In this document: positions 57,560 through 63,262 of the stretch, one piece after another
How the letters are laid out: each line of letters starts with the position of its first letter
How positions within the stretch are numbered: the first letter of the stretch is position 1
Virus record (IMG/VR): IMGVR_UViG_3300045999_010887
Location: 1-64,000 of that record
DNA from: a virus
Direction: 5' to 3' (one strand)
DNA length: 64,000 bases
The notes under the pieces: model-generated
Told to the model about the DNA's origin: nothing
The model's input: only the letters and a program-made list of their open reading frames with translations
Databases searched by the model: none
Position numbers and translations under genes: made by a program

Positions 57560-57760
57560 TTAGATTATCTTAATGTTTGATTTGCTCAAACCTGTGCCTG
57601 GGATACTGATTGATCCACGCACACCAGACTCACGTGCATTGAGTGTGAGTTGGAACGGTCCAAGCTGAAACGATTTGCTATAGGATTGAATACCATTTTC
57701 TGTGATATTGAATCCAGCAATGGTCTTATCAAAGCTGATTGGTGATTTGTCTTTAGTCAT
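57560..57760 (-). CDS. DUF4236-like protein
   Basis: 66 residues. FQLGPFQLTLNARESGVRGS then ISIPGTGLSKS matches the DUF4236 pattern (G-h-x-h...G-h-x-h-S-h-x-G-x-G-h-S). Small all-beta. Four-base overlap with the upstream gene. Unknown function. Confidence 0.6.
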   Translation of the reverse strand: MTKDKSPISFDKTIAGFNITENGIQSYSKSFQLGPFQLTLNARESGVRGSISIPGTGLSKSNIKII

Positions 57761-57969
57761 TTCAAGTTCTCGGGCATTAGTTGATTGATGTCATCTTCAT
57801 CTTCAAAATTTGTCATTACAAACTTTTGTCCATCGGGGGCAACAAAGCCCCCGATAAAACCAATACCGTATTTGTCTGCTGATTCTTTCATCTTGGCTAC
57901 AAGCTGCATAGCTTGAAGTCTTTGAAGATCAATTGAATCAGGAATACGAGGAGTGTTGGAACTAGACAT
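57757..57969 (-). CDS. Small hypothetical protein
   Basis: 70 residues: IDLQRLQAMQLVAKMKESAD then IGFIGGFVAPDGQKFVMTNF. A helix then a beta unit, acidic end. Leader AATCAACTCAACACC before ATG. Confidence 0.5.
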   Translation of the reverse strand: MSSSNTPRIPDSIDLQRLQAMQLVAKMKESADKYGIGFIGGFVAPDGQKFVMTNFEDEDDINQLMPENLK

Positions 57970-58076
57970 TGGTGTTGAGTTGATTGGTGGTCTAGAAGAC
58001 TTGGGTAGTCTACCAGGGTTGTCAAGGGATGGTAAAGGGGGAATACATAATAGTTTCTTATAGAACTAAAGGTATC

Positions 58077-58097
58077 CCCCTGGTACTTCCCCAGGGG
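58077..58097 (-). other. Spacer hairpin CCCCTGG/CCAGGGG
   Basis: 7-bp GC-rich stem in the 138-base spacer 57970-58107. On the minus strand the run after it is GATACCTTT, so it is a weak terminator at best. Just upstream lies CTTGACAACCCTGGTAGACT, similar to the sequence near 43300. Confidence 0.5.
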
Positions 58098-58107
58098 TTG
58101 TAGGGGA

Positions 58108-58554
58108 CTACGAATGCATAGCCTGGTGCTCCTGCCAAGCAGCTGCGTGCATTTCTGCTGCAGTGATTGGAGGTTCACCTGGTTCGTTCGGAGTTGGGTC
58201 GTAGTCGAGTTCTTCTTCCAGCATGGAGATCATTTCTTCGACTAGACCCTTGGCATGTGGTGTAAGGTGTTCATCCATTTCATGGCGCTTGCTCTCGCGA
58301 GCTTGCACATTCTTTAAGATGGAGTGAACTTCTGCAAGGTAGTAATACTCGTTCTGTTGTGCGTAATACATCCGTAATAATGCTTGAATTTCAGATGCAA
58401 CCTTGGGGCCAGCTTGATGAAGTGATTGAATGCGGTACAAACCAAAGTCCAAGATCGCTTGAATAGTTTGTAGTTGTGCACGCATCAAAATGTTCCTCGC
58501 CCTGGTACCAAGGCAAGGACAATCAAGCACTGATGTTTCTGGTTTTAAATGCAT
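58108..58554 (-). CDS. RNA polymerase alpha-CTD-like protein
   Basis: 148 residues. Residues 8-60 read LDCPCLGTRARNILMRAQLQ, TIQAILDFGLYRIQSLH, then QAGPKVASEIQALL. This follows the alpha-CTD of RNA polymerase (LDLSVRAYNCLKRAGI..TVEEL...L..I.NLG.KSLEEI), a helix-hairpin-helix fold that contacts UP elements and activators. The N-terminal domain of alpha is absent. It may mimic or displace the host alpha-CTD; that is inference. The tail is acidic. Confidence 0.62.
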   Translation of the reverse strand: MHLKPETSVLDCPCLGTRARNILMRAQLQTIQAILDFGLYRIQSLHQAGPKVASEIQALLRMYYAQQNEYYYLAEVHSILKNVQARESKRHEMDEHLTPHAKGLVEEMISMLEEELDYDPTPNEPGEPPITAAEMHAAAWQEHQAMHS

Positions 58555-58583
58555 GGTTGGTTTGGAGTTAAGGTTGGATTAAA

Positions 58584-58623
58584 GCCTGGGACTTACACCA
58601 CATTGTTATGTGGACGCCCAGGC
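58584..58623 (-). ncRNA. Covarying double-stem element D3
   Basis: Minus strand: outer stem GCCTGGG/CCCAGGC, internal loop CGT opposite TGTAAGT, inner stem CCACAT/ATGTGG with 4-base loop. The inner stem is longer than in D1 and D2 and pairs perfectly. Confidence 0.72.
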
Positions 58624-58632
58624 TATGACTGA

Positions 58633-58675
58633 AGTATTGGCATGTATTGGCACTTTGTACGTGCCACCCAATACT
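58633..58675 (-). other. Long spacer hairpin
   Basis: AGTATTGG/CCAATACT (8 bp) encloses GGCAC/GTGCC (5 bp). It is second in the 58555-58687 spacer, upstream of D3 on the minus strand. Confidence 0.6.
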
Positions 58676-58687
58676 ACGGTATAACGA

Positions 58688-58948
58688 TTACGTTGTCTTA
58701 GGTTCGAGCATGATCCAGCCTGTGTAGTTAGCACTGCTGCGATCAATGGTTACTAAGCCGTGTTCCTCCAGTCTTGTCAATGCTGTGAGGTATTGATCAA
58801 GCCTAGAGTTTTGGACGGGACACCTTGGTACGTAACACGGTGTGTTCTTGTACTTCTTCCTGTGGTTCAGGTAGTACAAGTAGATGTTCCGTTGATTGAT
58901 GCTCAATCCGACTGGCGGTGTCAGCGTTGATGTTGCCGTTGTCATCAG
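58688..58948 (-). CDS. Small protein, possible winged helix
   Basis: 86 residues from ATG 58948 (ATGA overlap). LSINQRNIYLYYLNHRKKYK then LDQYLTALTRLEEHGLVTID and SSANYTGWIML have a helix-turn-helix and wing rhythm. Possible DNA-binding regulator. The frame is open upstream but overlaps the neighbouring gene. Confidence 0.55.
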   Translation of the reverse strand: MMTTATSTLTPPVGLSINQRNIYLYYLNHRKKYKNTPCYVPRCPVQNSRLDQYLTALTRLEEHGLVTIDRSSANYTGWIMLEPKTT

Positions 58949-59405
58949 CAGTAATGTGGAGTTGATTCGGGGTAGACAGTAGCGTATCCGTTGGAGAAGT
59001 TGACTTCGTAGTTGTGGTACGTCGTCGAGAGACCGAGGCTTGGCTGGTCTGCGACTTCGTACTCGTCGAAGTATTGGATGAAGGCTTGGACCGCTTGCTT
59101 CTTGGAGAAGACACAGTGGGTGAGGACTGGGAGTCCTGCTTGGTACCACCATCCGCCTTCTTCTGGACCGCCGTAGTGGAGCGTCGTTTCGTGGACGGTG
59201 ACAGTCGTTGGGTCTTCATGCTCCCACTGTTGGTGGGTTGTGTATCGCTGGATGGCAAAACGTGCTTTCCAGGAGTTGGGGTAGAACTTTTGGAGTTCAG
59301 AGATGTAAGACATTTGATTGCATCAATGAAAGTTGTGATGAGAATTGAAATGATGACAATGATGTGAACAACAATGTCATCTTCGTGTTGCTTAGGCTTG
59401 GTCAT
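58803..59405 (-). CDS. Overlapping frame with membrane segment (overprinted)
   Basis: 200-codon frame from ATG 59405, which lies 14 bases inside the end of the previous gene, a usual coupling distance. It opens with one hydrophobic span (IVVHIIVIISILITTFIDAI) in a stretch that would otherwise be a gap. The remaining 160 residues are Ser/Thr/Lys-rich and cross the two genes below in another frame. Either a small membrane protein with an overprinted tail or only the first 40 residues matter. Confidence 0.4.
   Translation of the reverse strand: MTKPKQHEDDIVVHIIVIISILITTFIDAIKCLTSLNSKSSTPTPGKHVLPSSDTQPTNSGSMKTQRLSPSTKRRSTTAVQKKADGGTKQDSQSSPTVSSPRSKRSKPSSNTSTSTKSQTSQASVSRRRTTTTKSTSPTDTLLSTPNQLHITADDNGNINADTASRIEHQSTEHLLVLPEPQEEVQEHTVLRTKVSRPKL
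58945..59313 (-). CDS. Hypothetical protein
   Basis: 122 residues: MSYISELQKFYPNSWKARFA, QRYTTHQQWEHEDPTTVTVH, then GWWYQAGLPVLTHCVFSKKQ. Aromatic-rich beta/alpha protein that reads clearly as protein. ATGA overlap with the next gene. Unknown. Confidence 0.6.
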   Translation of the reverse strand: MSYISELQKFYPNSWKARFAIQRYTTHQQWEHEDPTTVTVHETTLHYGGPEEGGWWYQAGLPVLTHCVFSKKQAVQAFIQYFDEYEVADQPSLGLSTTYHNYEVNFSNGYATVYPESTPHYC

Positions 59406-59595
59406 CGTAAAGCTCCTGTTCTTGGTTAGGTGTATTAGTCACAGAGAAACCGACGAATTGTCCGTCGATTTCAATGAGTGACCATTCGGATTGATCAGCT
59501 TCACGCATGGCTTCTTCTAGTTCGTATGCACGATCAGCCATTGCGTCAAGCAAGTCTGCATTGCGCTGCTCATCAATGAAGCTAAAATCTTTCAT
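59392..59595 (-). CDS. Small acidic protein
   Basis: 67 residues: FSFIDEQRNADLLDAMADRA, YELEEAMREADQSEWSLIEI then a beta strand. Leader ATTCAACTCAAACC. Unknown. Confidence 0.55.
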   Translation of the reverse strand: MKDFSFIDEQRNADLLDAMADRAYELEEAMREADQSEWSLIEIDGQFVGFSVTNTPNQEQELYDDQA

Positions 59596-59623
59596 GGTTT
59601 GAGTTGAATAAATGAACAGTTGT

Positions 59624-59675
59624 CCTGGGACTTACACCACTTATTGAGAAGAGTTCTCAAGAGTGGAGGCCCAGG
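59624..59675 (-). ncRNA. Covarying double-stem element D4
   Basis: Minus strand: outer stem CCTGGG/CCCAGG, internal loop CCT opposite TGTAAGT, inner stem CCACT/AGTGG extended by TTGAGAA/TTCTCAA. Longest of the copies. Between the stop at 59686 and the next leader. Confidence 0.72.
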
Positions 59676-59685
59676 TGATGTGTGA

Positions 59686-60192
59686 TTAGGCTTTGATGTC
59701 GCTCCAAGCAATACCGCGAGCGATATTACTGATTGCGCAGCCTGTCACGTTGTAACGGCGACCAATAGCTTGGTACGCCTGAGTTTTGCTTGTCCACCCA
59801 CCCATGTACTTCTCATCGTTGATGAGCAGTTTGATTTCACGTACTTGGCTGGGTGTAAGCTTAGGTACAGGACCGCGATAACGTAGATGTGTAGTACCAG
59901 AAGCACCAACAGGTTTGAACTGTGTTGTGGTCTTGGTCTCTTTCCTATCACGTTCTGCAAGTTCCTTTAGATAAGCCAAGCCCTGTTCCTTGGACATGAC
60001 AGGACCATTCATCCGTCCCCGTGACGGTTGCATGGGGGGTTGAGGGGGTGTCTCGATCCATGGACTGCGGATAGGAAAGCCAAGCGTTACTGACGTTCCA
60101 TCCTTGAGGATGGAGATGGTGACCTTACCATCCCTTGTAATCACAGAGACGTGATCGGGGGCGGTCACATCGAGTTGGCTGAGCGCGTCCAT
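59686..60192 (-). CDS. DNA-binding protein with C-terminal helix-turn-helix
   Basis: 168 residues. The N-terminus is a small beta domain (VSVITRDGKVTISILKDGTS), the middle is Pro-rich, and the C-terminus reads LTPSQVREIKLLINDEKYMG, then TKTQAYQAIGRRYNV. This resembles the helix-turn-helix of homing endonucleases but without a nuclease part. May be a regulator derived from one. Confidence 0.6.
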   Translation of the reverse strand: MDALSQLDVTAPDHVSVITRDGKVTISILKDGTSVTLGFPIRSPWIETPPQPPMQPSRGRMNGPVMSKEQGLAYLKELAERDRKETKTTTQFKPVGASGTTHLRYRGPVPKLTPSQVREIKLLINDEKYMGGWTSKTQAYQAIGRRYNVTGCAISNIARGIAWSDIKA

Positions 60193-60320
60193 GAGTGATG
60201 TACTGGAGTTTGAGTGGACTGTTGGGTGAGCTGCCCCTGCCTTGCAGGATGCAGGTAGAGAATAGCTGGTACGTACAGAGATGCAAGTACCAGCCGTAGC
60301 GCTTTGCGTTTGCGGGACAC
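60165..60320 (-). CDS. Possible small membrane peptide
   Basis: 51 residues from GTG 60320: SRKRKALRLVLASLYVPAIL then a polar tail. It fills the gap between two genes and overlaps the next start by 28 bases. A basic start and one hydrophobic span are credible, but the evidence is thin. Confidence 0.35.
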   Translation of the reverse strand: MSRKRKALRLVLASLYVPAILYLHPARQGQLTQQSTQTPVHHSWTRSANSM

Positions 60321-60330
60321 CAGATGTAGG

Positions 60331-60558
60331 TTAGTCGTGTGGGATAAAGTCCGAGTCGTTGAGTAGCTGATGAACTGACAAGCAGTCTTCAGCGATCTCA
60401 TCTCTGGTGCAACCTTCCCATTCGATGGACTGGTCTTCAATGACTTCACAGCCAGCATCTTCGAGCTGGTCGTGGAATTGAGACCAAGTACGTGCGTTGC
60501 CCCAGACATGGGCATAACGACCGGAATGATCAGCGACTAGTGCGATGTGGAGTGCCAT
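60331..60558 (-). CDS. Small acidic protein
   Basis: 75 residues from ATG 60558: ALHIALVADHSGRYAHVWGN then HDQLEDAGCEVIEDQSIEWE. A compact alpha/beta fold. Leader CTACTCAACAGAACA. Overlaps the end of the next gene by 29 bases. Unknown. Confidence 0.55.
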   Translation of the reverse strand: MALHIALVADHSGRYAHVWGNARTWSQFHDQLEDAGCEVIEDQSIEWEGCTRDEIAEDCLSVHQLLNDSDFIPHD

Positions 60559-60754
60559 TGTTCTGTTGAGTAGGGTTGGAGTTGATGTTAGTGATGTCAA
60601 TGCCGATCAGTGCAGGCACTGTGAATGCGGCAATGATGAGGGCAAAGAGAGCAATGCCGTACGACCAAAGTTGATTTGAGCGAGTCTCAGTAGACTCACC
60701 ATAAGAATCAAGGATGATGTACTTGCCTTTGCCCATGGAATAGATGGTCTTCAT
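60530..60754 (-). CDS. Small membrane protein
   Basis: 74 residues from ATG 60754. One hydrophobic span (SYGIALFALIIAAFTVPALI) with charged ends. The frame is open to 61072 but upstream it overlaps the gene at 60756-61019. Unknown role in the envelope. Confidence 0.55.
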   Translation of the reverse strand: MKTIYSMGKGKYIILDSYGESTETRSNQLWSYGIALFALIIAAFTVPALIGIDITNINSNPTQQNNGTPHRTSR

Positions 60755-60755
60755 C

Positions 60756-61019
60756 TTAGATCGTGGCAAGAATGTAACGGACGCAAACCAGATGATCTGG
60801 CTTGAAACCAGGCGGTAGTTCTTCTGCGTAGAACCACTCGCCCTTGACATCAAGCGAGACGCATTCGCTGTTTCGTGCAAAGCCAAGAGCTTTATCACCC
60901 TTGGTGCACCAAACAATGTAGACGCATGCGTCCATGCAAAGGATGTAATAATCATCCTGCTTGATATCAAACGTTTCAAGTGCGTCTTGAATGTCTGAAT
61001 GATCAAATGTAATTGGCAT
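60756..61019 (-). CDS. Small hypothetical protein
   Basis: 87 residues: DIQDALETFDIKQDDYYILC, ACVYIVWCTKGDKALGFARN then GFKPDHLVCVRYIL. Beta-rich with several Cys. Leader ACAACACT before ATG. Unknown. Confidence 0.55.
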   Translation of the reverse strand: MPITFDHSDIQDALETFDIKQDDYYILCMDACVYIVWCTKGDKALGFARNSECVSLDVKGEWFYAEELPPGFKPDHLVCVRYILATI

Positions 61020-61038
61020 AGTGTTGTATGCAATGGAT

Positions 61039-61088
61039 GCAGGGAAAACCCTGCAGAAAACCCACTCATCACAAGGATGAGAAGGGTT
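61039..61088 (-). other. Spacer hairpins before the gene at 61019
   Basis: GCAGGG-AAAA-CCCTGC (61039-61054) and AACCC...GGGTT enclosing CTCATC/GATGAG (61059-61088). Two stable stems in an 80-base spacer. Confidence 0.55.
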
Positions 61089-61099
61089 AAGTGCAGAGG

Positions 61100-61303
61100 T
61101 CAGTTAACGTACTTACTGTTGATGCAGTAATACGTATCACCAAGGAATCCCTTGGTGTAGATCAGGTTGTGCCCTGGTTGGTTATGGCATGTGTTCTTGT
61201 AATGCTCATTGAGCATCTTCTGTCCACAGACGGACAGGATCATGCCAATACCAGTGCCAACAACGATGGCGATAACAGAGTCAGCCAGATGATTGTTAGT
61301 CAT
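61100..61303 (-). CDS. Small membrane protein
   Basis: 67 residues. One N-terminal span (DSVIAIVVGTGIGMILSVCG) followed by a polar tail with Cys and Tyr (HNQPGHNLIYTKGFLGDTYY). Secreted or envelope-anchored. Unknown. Confidence 0.55.
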   Translation of the reverse strand: MTNNHLADSVIAIVVGTGIGMILSVCGQKMLNEHYKNTCHNQPGHNLIYTKGFLGDTYYCINSKYVN

Positions 61304-61306
61304 GAT

Positions 61307-61510
61307 TCAGATGTCTTTCTTGGGAGTGATAACAAATGCCATGTCATCAGGCATCATGAGTGCAGCAGCACGACAACGAATGTCATGCAGCTTCTCTGAT
61401 GCATTAACCGATTGACATGTCTTGGTAGCAACCTTTGCTGTAGTCTTGGTTGCAGTTACTACCCAAGGCAGGAATTCACGTACGTTCTTCCTGAAATTAA
61501 GTGCAGTCAT
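61307..61510 (-). CDS. Small basic protein
   Basis: 67 residues: NFRKNVREFLPWVVTATKTT then RCRAAALMMPDDMAFVITPK. Helical, with a basic start. Leader CACTCAACTCAATGCC. Unknown. Confidence 0.5.
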   Translation of the reverse strand: MTALNFRKNVREFLPWVVTATKTTAKVATKTCQSVNASEKLHDIRCRAAALMMPDDMAFVITPKKDI

Positions 61511-61529
61511 GGCATTGAGTTGAGTGGAA

Positions 61530-61569
61530 GCAGGATATAGAATCCTGCAGTAAAGGGCCGAAGCCCCTT
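61530..61569 (-). other. Spacer hairpins with UUCG-type loop
   Basis: GCAGGAT/ATCCTGC (61530-61548) and GGGC/GCCC (61555-61566). On the minus strand the second loop is C-TTCG-G, an extra-stable tetraloop. Lies between the stop at 61580 and the leader of 61510. Confidence 0.6.
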
Positions 61570-61579
61570 AGAGCAGGAA

Positions 61580-61828
61580 TCAGAAGATCGTTGCGTAAAG
61601 ATTGTCGAGGTGCATCGTGGTAATGTACTGATAGTAATCAGACATTGCAGCTAATAACTCCTTGGTACCAGCAGGAATACCGTTACCAAGAGTTTGTACC
61701 TCACGTTCAATCCAACAAGGATTGCCATAGCAGTCATCAACTTCTACTTCATAACGAAGCATAGTTGATTCACCGCCATGCCAAGTGATACGCTCGGTTG
61801 CACCTTCGTAAGGGTAGTAGCACAGCAT
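61580..61828 (-). CDS. Small hypothetical protein
   Basis: 82 residues from ATG 61828: LCYYPYEGATERITWHGGES then DDCYGNPCWIEREVQTLGNG. Beta-rich. Preceded by element T1 and the leader CTACTCAACACAACACT. Unknown. Confidence 0.55.
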   Translation of the reverse strand: MLCYYPYEGATERITWHGGESTMLRYEVEVDDCYGNPCWIEREVQTLGNGIPAGTKELLAAMSDYYQYITTMHLDNLYATIF

Positions 61829-61846
61829 AGTGTTGTGTTGAGTAGA

Positions 61847-61891
61847 TGCCACGGGATTGTGGCAAGTGTTGTGTGGGGGATTTGATCCCCC
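61847..61891 (-). ncRNA. T-loop plus GTGGCA hairpin element T1
   Basis: Minus strand: GGGGG-ATCAAAT-CCCCC, then TGCCAC-AATCCC-GTGGCA, then the leader. The first loop resembles a tRNA T-loop. First of five related elements. Confidence 0.65.
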
Positions 61892-61905
61892 GGCATCACG
61901 CCTGG

Positions 61906-62100
61906 TCAGAAGACCATCACAACGTCGTCGGCCTCCATCATCTCCTCGAAGGACATGATGCGCACGTCATGCGTGCCTTGTATGCCGTTGTTAAGTTCGG
62001 GTGCATTGAGCTCGAAGTCGCATTGAGCTGCTTCGATTAGCGCCTCTTCCCACTGGAAGGAAACGCCATGTTGCACGCCGTCAATCACAATGAAGTACAT
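61906..62100 (-). CDS. Small acidic protein
   Basis: 64 residues: FIVIDGVQHGVSFQWEEALI, EAAQCDFELNAPELNNGIQG. A beta-alpha unit with an acidic end. Leader TACTTAACTCAACACC. Unknown. Confidence 0.55.
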   Translation of the reverse strand: MYFIVIDGVQHGVSFQWEEALIEAAQCDFELNAPELNNGIQGTHDVRIMSFEEMMEADDVVMVF

Positions 62101-62118
62101 GGTGTTGAGTTAAGTAGA

Positions 62119-62163
62119 TGCCACGAGATTGTGGCAAGTCTGAACCAGGGGATTGCACCCTGG
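62119..62163 (-). ncRNA. T-loop plus GTGGCA hairpin element T2
   Basis: Minus strand: CCAGGG-TGCAATC-CCCTGG, then TGCCAC-AATCTC-GTGGCA. Located directly after the stop at 62182, with CCG-TTTAAG-CGG just before. Confidence 0.66.
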
Positions 62164-62181
62164 AACGCCGCTTAAACGGAC

Positions 62182-62361
62182 TCAGATAGCGTAACCGTTG
62201 GTGATGCACCAGTTACGGTGAAGCGTGTCATGCTCCTTCGGCCAGTCATGTGTAATGCACTGGTGAGCCGTTGCCTTGTCCACAAAATGGATGACGACTT
62301 GGCTACCAATGCCCATGATGGAAGCAGCAATGAGCACGCAGGATGCAATACGTTGAGTCAT
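62182..62361 (-). CDS. Small membrane or secreted protein
   Basis: 59 residues from ATG 62361. A basic start and hydrophobic segment (RIASCVLIAASIMGIGSQVV), then a His/Cys-rich tail (HQCITHDWPKEHDTLHRNWC). Metal binding in the periplasm is possible. Leader CTACTCAACGCAATC. Confidence 0.55.
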   Translation of the reverse strand: MTQRIASCVLIAASIMGIGSQVVIHFVDKATAHQCITHDWPKEHDTLHRNWCITNGYAI

Positions 62362-62377
62362 GATTGCGTTGAGTAGA

Positions 62378-62422
62378 TGCCACGGGATTGTGGCAAGTCT
62401 GATGCCGGGAATTGAACCCGGC
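62378..62422 (-). ncRNA. T-loop plus GTGGCA hairpin element T3
   Basis: Minus strand: GCCGGG-TTCAATT-CCCGGC, a canonical tRNA T-arm in sequence, then TGCCAC-AATCCC-GTGGCA. Not part of a full tRNA. Confidence 0.7.
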
Positions 62423-62435
62423 TGCGCACCAGCTA

Positions 62436-62618
62436 TCAGAAAGGATGATAGTCGACTACCAGAAGATCTTGCTCCCAATCCTCAAAGGATTGGAAGTATT
62501 CAAGAGCTTCTTGCTCGTTGTCAAACACCTTCTCACATCCCTGGAAGTAGGCGTCTTCGAATGTGTAGTCAGCGTAAACAGCAAAAGGATTACGCTTAAC
62601 TTGAACGGAGTAATACAT
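62436..62618 (-). CDS. Small acidic protein
   Basis: 60 residues: YYSVQVKRNPFAVYADYTFE then CEKVFDNEQEALEYFQSFED. Beta then helix. Leader CTACTCAACTCAAC directly before ATG. Unknown. Confidence 0.55.
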   Translation of the reverse strand: MYYSVQVKRNPFAVYADYTFEDAYFQGCEKVFDNEQEALEYFQSFEDWEQDLLVVDYHPF

Positions 62619-62633
62619 GTTGAGTTGAGTAGA

Positions 62634-62678
62634 TGCCACGGGATTGTGGCAATAACTGGACCAGGGTTTGCACCTGGT
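62634..62678 (-). ncRNA. T-loop plus GTGGCA hairpin element T4
   Basis: Minus strand: ATCCG-TTAAAG-CGGGT small stem right after the stop at 62695, then ACCAGG-TGCAAAC-CCTGGT, then TGCCAC-AATCCC-GTGGCA. Stem bases differ from T5 but pair in both. Confidence 0.7.
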
Positions 62679-62694
62679 CACCCGCTTTAACGGA

Positions 62695-62925
62695 TCAGCT
62701 AACTTCGTAAATTGCCCATGACATTGAGTCATAAACCTTCCTGGCGATTTCGCCATTCGGATCGTTAACCTCAATGAAACGGTCAACTATTTCAGCCATG
62801 CAGATTTCATGGCTGACCATTCTCTGACAACAATCTTCAATTGCTGCCTCACGAAGTGAGATCAGCACTTCAAGAGTGTGCGCAAGAGCTTGGTCCACAG
62901 GATTCTCCTGTTGTGTGGTGCCCAT
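62695..62925 (-). CDS. Small helical protein
   Basis: 76 residues from ATG 62925: ALAHTLEVLISLREAAIEDC, MAEIVDRFIEVNDPNGEIAR. Acidic helices. The frame is open upstream into element T5. Unknown. Confidence 0.55.
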   Translation of the reverse strand: MGTTQQENPVDQALAHTLEVLISLREAAIEDCCQRMVSHEICMAEIVDRFIEVNDPNGEIARKVYDSMSWAIYEVS

Positions 62926-62927
62926 CT

Positions 62928-62966
62928 CCACAGGGGGCAATAACTGTGGGAGGGTTTGCACCTCCC
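62928..62966 (-). ncRNA. T-loop element T5 with variant second hairpin
   Basis: Minus strand: GGGAGG-TGCAAAC-CCTCCC, then CCACAG/CTGTGG in place of TGCCAC/GTGGCA. The two stems share two bases. Preceded by TCCG-TTAAAG-CGGG after the stop at 62983. Confidence 0.65.
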
Positions 62967-62982
62967 AACCCGCTTTAACGGA

Positions 62983-63213
62983 TCAGTTGTTCTCCAGCAT
63001 CTCGTCCACGTAGGACTTGATAACCTGGAGGTGTTCGGCAGTAAGTACCTGGCTACGGCCATACTCAAGCAGGTCAAGGACCTGGAGCATGACTTGATCG
63101 CCAGCTTCCTGCCGGGTCGGTACGCCACACATATCGAAGATCTCTTCGCATGACATCTCAGTGATGTCAACGCAGTCGATCTGACGAACGGTGGCGATGG
63201 TGGTGTTGGTCAC
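62983..63213 (-). CDS. Small hypothetical protein
   Basis: 76 residues from GTG 63213: TNTTIATVRQIDCVDITEMS, MLQVLDLLEYGRSQVLTAEH. I prefer this start to ATG 63282 because GGAG lies six bases upstream and because the longer frame would run through element D5. Unknown. Confidence 0.6.
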   Translation of the reverse strand: MTNTTIATVRQIDCVDITEMSCEEIFDMCGVPTRQEAGDQVMLQVLDLLEYGRSQVLTAEHLQVIKSYVDEMLENN

Positions 63214-63228
63214 GGTGTACTCCGGTAG

Positions 63229-63262
63229 CTTGGACTTACACCACTGAAGTGTGGATGCCAAG
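63229..63262 (-). ncRNA. Covarying double-stem element D5
   Basis: Minus strand: outer stem CTTGG/CCAAG, internal loop CAT opposite TGTAAGT, inner stem CCAC/GTGG with 6-base loop. Outer stem differs from D1-D4 with both strands changed, and matches part of D6. Confidence 0.72.

Noticed and set aside
60321-60515. Upstream part of the frame 60165-60515
   Set aside because: It overlaps the better-supported gene 60331-60558 and has no start signal.
61829-62982. T-loop elements as complete tRNAs
   Set aside because: They lack a D arm and acceptor pairing, and the 5-bp stem with a 6-base loop before the T-arm is not a proper anticodon arm.
55011-63262. D elements as glutamine (glnA or downstream-peptide) riboswitches
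   Set aside because: Those known cyanophage RNAs have different conserved bases; the TGTAAGT internal loop and simple double stem do not fit.
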